A stretch of DNA of 20,653 nucleotides from CADDYX01 sp045809945 (lineage in GTDB: Bacteria; Verrucomicrobiota; Verrucomicrobiia; Chthoniobacterales; UBA10450), in NCBI GenBank assembly GCA_045809945.1, contig JBJMWW010000029.1:1-20653 (forward strand), in the 5' to 3' direction. Positions 7,178-13,666 of the stretch are shown piece by piece. The notes under the pieces are model-generated. The model was not told the origin of the DNA. It searched no databases and saw nothing but the letters and a program-made list of their open reading frames with translations. Both the position numbers and the translations under genes were made by a program. Positions within the stretch are counted from its first letter, which is position 1. Every line of letters begins with the position of its first letter.

Positions 7178-7858
7178 ATGGCTGTTGCCACTCAAACTAG
7201 TTACCCGACAAACGCGCGGGAACTTGCGGTTAAGCAGGCGCTGCTGCTGACCTACATCACGCTCGGCTGGATGCTCATCGAAGGTGCAGCATCGCTCGCG
7301 CTCGGTTGGTCATCGCGCAGCTTGCTCTTGGAAGCGTTTGGCATCGACAGCGTCATAGAGCTGTTTAGCGGCGGAGTGCTGTTGTGGCGGCTGCGGATTG
7401 AGTTCTCGGGCCGCTCGTCTGTCGAGCGCGTCGAAGGCGTCGAACGCAAGGCGGCGCGCCTCGTCGGCTATTCGTTATACGTTCTCGTGGTTTACGTCAT
7501 CGCTAATTCCGCGTACGGACTGTTCATCGCGAACCGCGTCACCGACACAGGCGAAAGCGCATGGGGCATTCTGATTGGCATCGTCGCGAAAATTGGGATG
7601 CCGATCCTCGCCGCCTACAAACTCAAAGTTGCTGCGCAGCTAAACTCCCGCGCGTTACGAGCGGACGCGGTCGAGTCGATCACGTGCGGCTACTTGTCGA
7701 TCGTGCTGATGATCGGACTCGCCGCGACACGGCTCCTCGGTTGGTGGTGGCTCGATAGTGTCGCAGCGCTCGCGCTCATTCCATTTGTCGTCAAAGAAGC
7801 ACGCGAAGCGATTCGCGGTGAATGCGAGTGCTGCGAGACTGAAGCGCTTTCATCATGA
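7178..7858 (+). CDS. CDF-fold membrane protein with altered metal ligands
   Basis: 226 residues with about six hydrophobic segments and the general layout of the cation diffusion facilitator transmembrane domain, without the usual C-terminal cytoplasmic domain. The helix-2 motif, normally H/DxxxD, reads FGIDSVIE (54-61), offering D57 and E61. In helix 5, RADAVES (161-167) keeps D163 but has Ala where the His normally sits. The C-terminus has a Cys/Glu cluster, GECECCETE (214-222), that could bind metal. Start ATG has AAGGA 4 bases upstream. The TGA overlaps the next gene's ATG as ATGA, so the two are probably co-translated and may share a substrate or form a heteromer. Substrate is not predictable. 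Confidence 0.85.
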   Translation: MAVATQTSYPTNARELAVKQALLLTYITLGWMLIEGAASLALGWSSRSLLLEAFGIDSVIELFSGGVLLWRLRIEFSGRSSVERVEGVERKAARLVGYSLYVLVVYVIANSAYGLFIANRVTDTGESAWGILIGIVAKIGMPILAAYKLKVAAQLNSRALRADAVESITCGYLSIVLMIGLAATRLLGWWWLDSVAALALIPFVVKEAREAIRGECECCETEALSS

Positions 7859-8775
7859 GCGGGCACGATCATGATCAGGGCTGCGCCGGCCACCCGCACG
7901 CGCCGAAAGACTTTGGCGCGGCCTTCGCGATCGGCACTGCACTCAACTTCGCGTTGGTCATCGCGCAGGTTGTGTTCGGCCTTTTCGCGCACTCGCTCGC
8001 CCTGATCGCCGACGCCGGTCATAATCTCAGCGACGTGCTCGGCCTGTTGCTCGCCTGGGGCGCAACGTTTCTCGCGCGGTCGGCACCCACTGAACGTCGG
8101 ACCTACGGTATGCGGAGCTCGTCAATTCTCGCGGCCTTGTTCAATGCCATCCTGCTCCTCGTTTCCGTCGGCGCGATCACGCTGGAAGCATTGCGCCGAT
8201 TCAAGACGCCCGCGCCGGTTGCCGGCACGACGGTGGTCTGGGTCGCGGCGCTTGGCATTCTCATCAACGGCGTAACCGCGTTCCTCTTCATGTCCGGACG
8301 CAAAGGCGACCTGAACATTCGCGGCGCCTTCATGCACATGGCAGCCGATGCCGTCATCTCGGCCGGAGTCGTTGTCGCCGGCATCGCGATTTTGCTCACC
8401 GGCAAACAGTGGATCGACCCCGCGATGAGCCTTGTTATTTCGGCCGTTATCGTGTGGGGCACGTGGGACCTGCTGCGCGATTCCATGAACCTTGCCTTGC
8501 AAGCCGTTCCGGAAAACATCAACACCGCCAGCGTGCGTCGCTATCTCGCCGCTTTGCCCGATGTGGTCGAGGTGCACGACCTCCACATCTGGCCAATGAG
8601 CACGACCCAAACCGCGCTCACGGCGCATCTCGTTCGCACGACCGACCGCTGTGATTGCGAGTTGCTCGAGCAGGCGGCGCGCGAACTGCACGACCGGTTC
8701 GCGATCGAGCACAGCACGATTCAGTTCGAAATCGCCGGTCACGACTGCCACCTCGCACCTGAAGCGAAGGTGTGA
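7855..8775 (+). CDS. Cation diffusion facilitator, zinc-type exporter (CzcD/ZitB-like)
   Basis: 306 residues, typical of CDF antiporters that export Zn2+ (also Co2+/Cd2+) from the cytosol in exchange for protons. It has a His-rich start (MSGHDHDQGCAGHPH) and six membrane helices. The site-A ligands are H56 and D60 in HNLSD (helix 2) and H161 and D165 in HMAADAV (helix 5); this His-Asp/His-Asp set is the zinc-preferring type. The cytoplasmic domain includes VEVHDLHIWPMS (239-250) and a C-terminal HDCH (296-299). The start overlaps the preceding gene by 4 bases. A near-identical but deleted copy lies about 1 kb upstream. It probably protects against zinc excess. Confidence 0.94.
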   Translation: MSGHDHDQGCAGHPHAPKDFGAAFAIGTALNFALVIAQVVFGLFAHSLALIADAGHNLSDVLGLLLAWGATFLARSAPTERRTYGMRSSSILAALFNAILLLVSVGAITLEALRRFKTPAPVAGTTVVWVAALGILINGVTAFLFMSGRKGDLNIRGAFMHMAADAVISAGVVVAGIAILLTGKQWIDPAMSLVISAVIVWGTWDLLRDSMNLALQAVPENINTASVRRYLAALPDVVEVHDLHIWPMSTTQTALTAHLVRTTDRCDCELLEQAARELHDRFAIEHSTIQFEIAGHDCHLAPEAKV

Positions 8776-8882
8776 GCTACGCGTAACTAGAGGCGGCGAT
8801 CACTGTCGGTTGAGAAAATTCCCGCGCTTACAACCCGAAATGATTGCGTTGGTTCGATTAGCTTTTAGCAATTCTCCTCCGT

Positions 8883-9293
8883 ATGGCCGCTGACTTCATC
8901 ATCAACGCCGAGCATCAGGTAGTGTTTAGCTACGGGTGGGACACGCTTACGCGCACCGACCTGACTGAGCATAGGAGTCGCCTCTTCCACGATGCCAAGT
9001 TTGATCCTCGGTTGCGACAAATCGCGAATCTAACTGATGTCGGAGAGATGAAGTTTTCCAGCGATGAGATCTGGTCACTCGCGCGCGAACCGGTGCTCGC
9101 GCCGCCCTCTCCTCGTGCCGTCGTAGCGGGTGAGGAACAATACGGTCTCGCCAGGGTTTTCCATGGTTACTCCAACAATCAGAATGTTCGCGTCTTCCGC
9201 GAACTCAAGGAAGCCACAGACTGGTTGGATGTGCCGATCGAAGTTGCGGTTCGCGCGTTTAACGAAATCCGGCAGATGCATGGTTTGAGCTAA
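8883..9293 (+). CDS. STAS/SpoIIAA-like small protein
   Basis: 136 residues, no signal peptide or membrane segment. The layout is that of a SpoIIAA/STAS-like domain: an opening strand (ADFIINAEHQVVFSYGWDTL), FDPRLRQIANLTDV in the middle, SSDEIW, then RAVVAGEEQYGLARVF and RVFRELKEATDWLD near the end. Proteins of this type are common as single domains in environmental bacteria; some act as partner-switching or signalling components, but no function can be assigned here. It is separated from the CDF gene by 107 bases and may have its own promoter. Codon use looks like its neighbours. Confidence 0.82.
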   Translation: MAADFIINAEHQVVFSYGWDTLTRTDLTEHRSRLFHDAKFDPRLRQIANLTDVGEMKFSSDEIWSLAREPVLAPPSPRAVVAGEEQYGLARVFHGYSNNQNVRVFRELKEATDWLDVPIEVAVRAFNEIRQMHGLS

Positions 9294-9316
9294 CCGCGCG
9301 CGACCTGCAAAGGTGT

Positions 9317-9329
9317 AGAGCGTTGCTCT
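9317..9329. repeat. Short hairpin AGAGC-GTT-GCTCT
   Basis: A 5-base perfect stem with a 3-base loop, 23 bases after the STAS-like gene and 38 bases before the next gene. The flanks (TGTAGAGC...) resemble the 20-base palindrome at 4193-4212. No T-run follows, so termination is uncertain. Confidence 0.35.
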
Positions 9330-9366
9330 TGCCGAACTGCTCGATAGTTGCCACAATGGCACGGCG

Positions 9367-9669
9367 ATGAATGAGCGCACAAAACTGATGCGCAGCGCGG
9401 CACTGGCCGCACTCGCGGCGTTCCTCTTCGCCATTGCGGCGTCGGCTGCTCCGACGCTGCACGAGTCATTGCACACTGACGGCGCGACGGCGCATATCTG
9501 CGCAGTCACGGTCGTCGCCTCCGGCAGTGTCGAGCACGATTGCGTCGCTCCATTGGCGGTGACGTTCAGCGCAACTCCGGAGTCGTCGCTGCATTGTGAG
9601 CGTCCGCTCGCCTTGCCGCATGTGCTGCTGTTCGCGCGCCTCGAGCACGCTCCGCCATCCTGCTCCTGA
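9367..9669 (+). CDS. Small exported His/Cys-rich protein
   Basis: 100 residues with a clear signal peptide (MNERTKLMRSAALAALAAFL..., predicted cleavage after ASA at 27). The mature part has about 73 residues with seven His and four Cys, several paired: AHIC, EHDC and LHC, plus LHESLH near its start. I do not recognise a named family, but I believe similar short secreted proteins (LHxxLH ... H(x)CAV) occur beside metal genes in Verrucomicrobia. A periplasmic metal-binding or metal-buffering role is inferred from composition and from its position between a zinc exporter and a putative zinc uptake operon. No good Shine-Dalgarno is visible; M8 is an alternative start. Confidence 0.75.
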   Translation: MNERTKLMRSAALAALAAFLFAIAASAAPTLHESLHTDGATAHICAVTVVASGSVEHDCVAPLAVTFSATPESSLHCERPLALPHVLLFARLEHAPPSCS

Positions 9670-9674
9670 CCGCT

Positions 9675-9729
9675 GGCTGTTCGGTCGCTGAGGCGACCAA
9701 CGGCTGCTCGCGCGTTTTCAGCAGCCGTT
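9675..9729 (+). promoter_or_regulatory. Overlapping alternative hairpins upstream of the porin
   Basis: Two adjacent inverted repeats lie between the small His/Cys gene and the porin. 9683-9698 is GGTCGC-TGAG-GCGACC (6-base stem). 9699-9729 is a perfect 10-base stem (AACGGCTGCT / AGCAGCCGTT) with an 11-base loop. The first hairpin can extend outward, with wobble pairs, by pairing 9675-9681 with 9699-9705. That would use the left arm of the second hairpin, so the two structures compete. No T-run follows, so this is not a standard intrinsic terminator. Confidence 0.5.
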
Positions 9730-9783
9730 CATCCAGTGCGCGTCCTACGCGCTTTCGGCATTCGTGTCGTTTGCAGGAGCATG

Positions 9784-11400
9784 ATGAAAGTTCAGATCAC
9801 ATTTTTTTTAATCTCAGTCGCGAGCCTCGCCTTTGCGCAGGAAGCGGCGACAAACAACTCGCCACCCGCGTCCAGCGCTGAAGTCGAGCAACTGCGTCAG
9901 CAGGTGCAGTCGCTCACCGAATTGGTGAAGCAGTTGCAGCAACAGGTGCAGAATCAACCGCAGCCACAAGCGAATCCCGCTGCGTCGCCGATGCTGCCGG
10001 AAAATCCTGAGCCGCAATCAACGCCGGCCGAAGCTGCCGCGTCCCCGTCGAAGCCGACAAACGCGCCGCAGTTGATTCCGACGGAGGACGCATCGGTTGT
10101 GGCGAACGCACCTGCGGCGCCGCCAACTCCCGGCGGCGTGAACGCAAACGGCGCGGCCACAATTCCTACAGAAGACACATCGGTCGTCGCGAGCGACACG
10201 ACGATTTCTTCCACGGGCACGGGCGGCGCCTTGACCCAGCCGATGACGATCGCGAGCGGCGCAGGCGGCAAAAACTACATGAACCTCTCGTTCGACAACG
10301 TCGCGAGCCTCGCCTACTCGAGCGCGCGCGACCTCTACAATGTCGAAGTCGGCGACCACGATCCGCAGCAGCGCGGTTTCAATGAGCGCAACGCTGAGCT
10401 CGCACTCGATGGCGCAGTCGATCCGTATTTCGAAGGCTTCGCCAACATCGTGTTCAAGCTCGATAACGACAACGAAACGTCGGTCGAGCTCGAGGAAGCG
10501 TTTCTGCAAACAACCAATCTGCCCTGGGGATTGCAGGCGAAAGGCGGACAGTTCTTCGCGCCGTTCGGCCGGCTTAATCCAACACATCCGCACACCTGGG
10601 ATTTTGCCGATGCGCCGCTCGTAGAAGGACTGTTTCTTGGCAGCGACGGATTGCGCGGCGTTGGCGGTCAGCTTGCGTGGACGTTGCCGACGCCGTGGTA
10701 CGCGCAGCTCTATCTCGCGGTCCAGAACGGCCGCGGCAACACGGGCTTTTCGTTCCGCAATCCGGGAGATAACGGCATGTTCTTCGGCCGGCTGACAACC
10801 GATCGCGAGATGCGCGGCCTGCAGGATTTTCTCTGGCAACCGCGCTTCGAGACCTCATTCAACTTGAGCGATACGCAGACAATTCTCGGCGGCGTCTCCG
10901 CGGCGTTCGGCTCGAACGAAACCGGCGCGAACTCGAAGACGCAGATTTACGGCGCCGATCTGCTCTACAAGTGGAAGAGCGCGCACGCTGAAGGCGGCTT
11001 CCCCTTCGTGAAATGGCAGACCGAAGCGATGTATCGCAAGTTCGAGGCCGGCCGCGGGATCGGCGAAGCTTTTCCGGTCGCGGAGACGTTTGATGACTGG
11101 GGAGTTTACTCGCAGATCGTCTGGGGTTTTCGCAAAGGCTGGACCGCGGGGTTACGCGGCGATTACGTGCACATGGACGACTCGGATTACACCGTCGATA
11201 TCGATCGGCAAACGCGCTCCCGCATTTCCGCCAATATCACCTGGTATCCGACCGAGTTCTCGAAGCTGCGCCTGCAATACAGCCACGACTGGCTGGAGGA
11301 AATGTCAGGCCTGACCTTCCTCTTCCCCGGTCGCGAAGTGGATTCGGTCTTCTTCCAGTTTGAATTCATTCTCGGCGCGCACGGCGCCCACAAATTCTAG
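9784..11400 (+). CDS. Outer-membrane porin of a metal-uptake operon
   Basis: 538 residues from the second of two adjacent ATGs; AGGAG at 9775-9779 fits it better than the ATG at 9781. Signal peptide MKVQITFFLISVASLAFA, then a short coiled coil (AEVEQLRQQVQSLTELVKQL) and a Pro/Ala/Ser-rich linker. The linker contains an internally duplicated PTEDxSVVA unit. A beta-barrel domain of about 380 residues follows, beginning near YMNLSFDNVASLAY, with RNAELALDGAVDPYFEGFANI and GGQFFAPFGRLNPTHPHTWD, and a terminal phenylalanine typical of outer-membrane barrels. The coiled coil may trimerise it or attach it to the wall. Position before a ZnuA-like gene suggests it lets metal or metal complexes through the outer membrane; this is inference. 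Confidence 0.88.
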   Translation: MKVQITFFLISVASLAFAQEAATNNSPPASSAEVEQLRQQVQSLTELVKQLQQQVQNQPQPQANPAASPMLPENPEPQSTPAEAAASPSKPTNAPQLIPTEDASVVANAPAAPPTPGGVNANGAATIPTEDTSVVASDTTISSTGTGGALTQPMTIASGAGGKNYMNLSFDNVASLAYSSARDLYNVEVGDHDPQQRGFNERNAELALDGAVDPYFEGFANIVFKLDNDNETSVELEEAFLQTTNLPWGLQAKGGQFFAPFGRLNPTHPHTWDFADAPLVEGLFLGSDGLRGVGGQLAWTLPTPWYAQLYLAVQNGRGNTGFSFRNPGDNGMFFGRLTTDREMRGLQDFLWQPRFETSFNLSDTQTILGGVSAAFGSNETGANSKTQIYGADLLYKWKSAHAEGGFPFVKWQTEAMYRKFEAGRGIGEAFPVAETFDDWGVYSQIVWGFRKGWTAGLRGDYVHMDDSDYTVDIDRQTRSRISANITWYPTEFSKLRLQYSHDWLEEMSGLTFLFPGREVDSVFFQFEFILGAHGAHKF

Positions 11401-11406
11401 TTAATG

Positions 11407-11510
11407 GTCATCCCGAACGAAGTGAGGGACCTCACAAGCTTTTGCATCGACGTCATGAACACGACACGCTTGCGAACGTCTGCGAGGTTCCTCGCTCCGC
11501 TCGGAATGAC
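11407..11510. repeat. Palindromic interspersed repeat, copy B
   Basis: A 104-base element with terminal inverted arms of about 30 bases (GTCATCCCGAACGAAGTGAG... and ...TCGCTCCGCTCGGAATGAC), 25 of 30 matching. It begins 6 bases after the porin stop and could fold into a long hairpin that dampens transcription. It is in tandem with copy C and closely matches the left half of copy D. Confidence 0.88.
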
Positions 11511-11541
11511 AGAAAGCTGCGCCGCCCACAAATTCTAATGT

Positions 11542-11645
11542 GTCATCCTGAGCGAAGCGAAGGACCTCACAAACGTCCGGTTAGCCGTGATGAACACGAC
11601 ACGCTTGCGAACGTTTGCGAGGTTCCTCGCTCCGCTCGGAATGAC
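11542..11645. repeat. Palindromic interspersed repeat, copy C (tandem duplicate of B)
   Basis: A 104-base element in the same orientation as copy B, offset by 135 bases. The 14 bases GCCCACAAATTCTA that end the porin gene (11386-11399) recur just before this copy (11524-11537), and GCTGCGC recurs after each copy. The duplicated unit therefore included the porin 3' end. It lies 24 bases before the ZnuA-like start and may influence its expression. Confidence 0.88.
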
Positions 11646-11669
11646 GGAACGCTGCGCAGTCCGAACTCA

Positions 11670-12569
11670 ATGATGAAAAAACTACTGTTAATTCTCTCTC
11701 TATTTTCCGTCTGCGAAATTGCCCATGCGAAAATCAACGTAGTCGCGACCTTGCCCGATTTCGGGGCGCTCGCGCGTGAGGTCGGCGGCGACAACGTCGA
11801 AGTCACGGTGCTCGCCAAGCCGACTGAAGACCCGCACTTCGTCGATGCGCGGCCCAGTTTTGTCGTCGCGCTGCGCAACGGCGATGTGCTGATCGACGGC
11901 GGCGCCGAGCTCGAAATCGGCTGGTTGCCGCCGTTGCTGCAGAACGCGCGCAATTCGAAGATCGAAGTCGGAAAGCCCGGGCGCGTTCAGGCTTCACAAG
12001 GCATCAAATTAATGGGCGTGCCGCAACAGCTCACCCGCGCGGCGGGCGACGTGCACGCACTTGGTAATCCCCATTTTTCCTGCGATCCGATCATCGCCAA
12101 AGCAGTCGCCGCGCATATCGCGCAGGCCTTCGCCGCGGTTGATCCGGCCAACGCGGCGGCCTATCAGGCGAACGAGAAGAAGTTCGAAGCAACCATCAAC
12201 ACGAAGTTGCAGGAGTGGGGTACGGCGATGCTGCCGTTCAAGGGCCAGCACGTTGTCGCTTATCATGATTCGTGGCCATATTTCGCCCATCGGTTTGGCG
12301 TTGAGATCGACGTTTTCCTTGAGCCGAAACCGGGCATTCCACCATCGCCTTCGCACCTCGCCGAAGTGATCGAGCAGATGAAAGCGCAGCACATCAAAGC
12401 GATCATCGTCGAGCCGTATCACGACCGGAAAATCGCGGAGAAGGTGGCGAGCGCGACCGGCGCAAAGGTGGTCGACTTCGCGCAGTTCCCTGGCGGGCTG
12501 CCCGACACCGACAGCTACGTGAAATTGATCGATAAGTTGATTGCGAATTTGAGCGCGGCACTGAAGTGA
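11670..12569 (+). CDS. Metal (probably zinc) ABC transporter substrate-binding protein
   Basis: 299 residues, cluster A-I (ZnuA/TroA) periplasmic binding protein. Signal peptide MMKKLLLILSLFSVCEIAHA, then KINVVATLPDFGALAREVGG. Likely metal ligands are H56 in TEDPHFVDARPS, H135 in GNPHFSCDP, H199 in VAYHDSWPYFAHRFG, and an acidic or His residue around VEPYHD (247-252). It lacks the long His-rich loop of classical ZnuA, and NPHFSCDP replaces the usual NPHFWLDP. The open frame extends 76 codons upstream through the palindromic repeats, which is spurious; the MM start immediately before the signal peptide is chosen although no good Shine-Dalgarno is seen. It acts with the permease downstream. Zinc versus manganese cannot be settled from sequence. 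Confidence 0.92.
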   Translation: MMKKLLLILSLFSVCEIAHAKINVVATLPDFGALAREVGGDNVEVTVLAKPTEDPHFVDARPSFVVALRNGDVLIDGGAELEIGWLPPLLQNARNSKIEVGKPGRVQASQGIKLMGVPQQLTRAAGDVHALGNPHFSCDPIIAKAVAAHIAQAFAAVDPANAAAYQANEKKFEATINTKLQEWGTAMLPFKGQHVVAYHDSWPYFAHRFGVEIDVFLEPKPGIPPSPSHLAEVIEQMKAQHIKAIIVEPYHDRKIAEKVASATGAKVVDFAQFPGGLPDTDSYVKLIDKLIANLSAALK

Positions 12570-12571
12570 AA

Positions 12572-12654
12572 ACTCTTGCTCATCCCCATGATCGTGCTCC
12601 TAATCGAATTCGTTACGTCCGAGCACGATTAAGATTACGAGTAGGAGCAGGAGT
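12572..12654. repeat. Second type of palindromic repeat, between binding protein and permease
   Basis: An 83-base imperfect palindrome starting 2 bases after the binding-protein stop. The inner stem ATCGTGCTC (12591-12599) / GAGCACGAT (12621-12629) is perfect with a 21-base loop. The outer arms ACTCTTGCTC / GAGCAGGAGT pair with one mismatch. It is unrelated in sequence to copies A-D. Confidence 0.7.
12649..12653 (+). promoter_or_regulatory. Ribosome-binding site inside the repeat
   Basis: AGGAG, 6 bases before the permease ATG, is formed by the right arm of the palindromic repeat. Pairing of the outer arms would hide this site, so folding could reduce permease translation. Confidence 0.6.
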
Positions 12655-12659
12655 CTAAG

Positions 12660-13490
12660 ATGTGGGACGTACTTTTCTGGCCGATCATGGCTTGTGTGCT
12701 TTTGCCGTGGCTCCTCGTTTATCTCGGGCTCCACGTCGTGCAGCGCGGCATCATTTTTATCGATATCGCGATGGCGCAGATCGCGTCACTGGGCATCTGC
12801 GTTGCGCTGCTGTTACACCGTGAGCCGGATGATTGGCAGACGTTCGCGATTGCGCTCGGCGCGACACTGCTCGGCGCGGTTCTCTTTGCGCTGACTAATA
12901 AACGAGCGAGCGCCGTTCCGCAGGAAGCGATTATCGGCATTACCTACGTCGTTGCGGCAGCCGCTTCGGTTTTGCTGCTTTCGAAATCGCCGCACGGCAA
13001 CGAAGAAATTCGCAACATGCTCGTCGGCGACATCACAGTCGTGCGGGCTGATGAGGTCTGGCGCTGCTTTGCTGTTTTCGCCGCGGTCGGCGCGCTCCAT
13101 TTCTGGAAACGGAGATCGTTCCTGCTCGTTTCGTTCGATCGCGATCGCGCTTACGAACGCGGTCTGCGCGTGCGCTGGTGGGACTTCGCGTTTTACGCGC
13201 TCTTCGGCCTGGTCGTGACGATCTTCGTCCGGGTCGCGGGCGTGTTGCTCGTCTTCAGTTATTTGATCGTGCCCGCTGCCGTCGCGATCACGCTCACGCG
13301 TCGAATCGCGCTTCGCCTTCTCATCGGCTGGCTCGTCTCGCTGATTGGCGGAATTGCCGGGCTTTATCTTTCTTTCTACGGCGATTTCCCGAGCGGCGCC
13401 GCGATTGTCTGCACGTTTGGCGTCCTGCTCGTGCTCGTCGCCATTTTGACGTTGTTCCGCCGGCAGAACCCAAACCGACTGGTCGGCTAG
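12660..13490 (+). CDS. ABC-3 family metal transporter permease
   Basis: 276 residues with about eight hydrophobic segments, the membrane subunit of a ZnuB/TroC-type importer. The family's early motif is RGIIFIDIAMAQIASLG (29-45), with D35 conserved and Gln where many members have His. GITYVVAAAASVLLLSKSPHG and NMLVGDITVV are followed by LVFSYLIVPAAVAITL, typical of the late helices. It follows the binding-protein gene after 90 bases and has a good AGGAG. It should pass metal into the cytosol using an ABC ATPase, but no ATPase gene lies in this operon. A manganese or iron substrate is also possible. Confidence 0.92.
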   Translation: MWDVLFWPIMACVLLPWLLVYLGLHVVQRGIIFIDIAMAQIASLGICVALLLHREPDDWQTFAIALGATLLGAVLFALTNKRASAVPQEAIIGITYVVAAAASVLLLSKSPHGNEEIRNMLVGDITVVRADEVWRCFAVFAAVGALHFWKRRSFLLVSFDRDRAYERGLRVRWWDFAFYALFGLVVTIFVRVAGVLLVFSYLIVPAAVAITLTRRIALRLLIGWLVSLIGGIAGLYLSFYGDFPSGAAIVCTFGVLLVLVAILTLFRRQNPNRLVG

Positions 13491-13497
13491 ATCGCGG

Positions 13498-13637
13498 GTC
13501 ATCCCGAACGACGTGAGGGACCTCACAAGCTTTTGCGGCGACGTCATGAACACTATGCGCTTGCGAAGGTTTGCGAGGTCCGCATTCGACTCGGCTACGC
13601 CTCGCTCAGGGCGGGCTCTCGCTGCGCTCGGGATGAC
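13498..13637. repeat. Palindromic interspersed repeat, copy D (long form)
   Basis: 140 bases in the same orientation as copies B and C. The left half is nearly identical to copy B (GTCATCCCGAACGA-GTGAGG... through CGACGTCATGAACAC). The right arm carries about 36 extra bases (roughly 13580-13615) before ending CTGCGCTCGGGATGAC. It starts 8 bases after the permease stop and may serve as a bidirectional hairpin before lysA. Confidence 0.85.
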
Positions 13638-13666
13638 AAGACAGCGCGTCCGCTGAACGTTCTGCG

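Noticed and set aside
9699..9729. Standard intrinsic terminator
   Set aside because: The 10-base stem is strong but is not followed by a T-run, so it is listed as a regulatory hairpin instead.
10018..10839. Minus-strand open frame of 273 codons inside the porin
   Set aside because: Antisense shadow of a GC-rich gene with clear signal peptide and barrel features on the plus strand.
11407..11645. CRISPR array
   Set aside because: Only two units, each itself palindromic over 104 bases and with the flanks duplicated too; there are no short spacers and no cas genes.
11442..11669. Upstream extension of the binding protein through the repeats
   Set aside because: It translates repeat copies B and C (RHEHDTLANVCEVPRSARND appears twice) and would bury the signal peptide.
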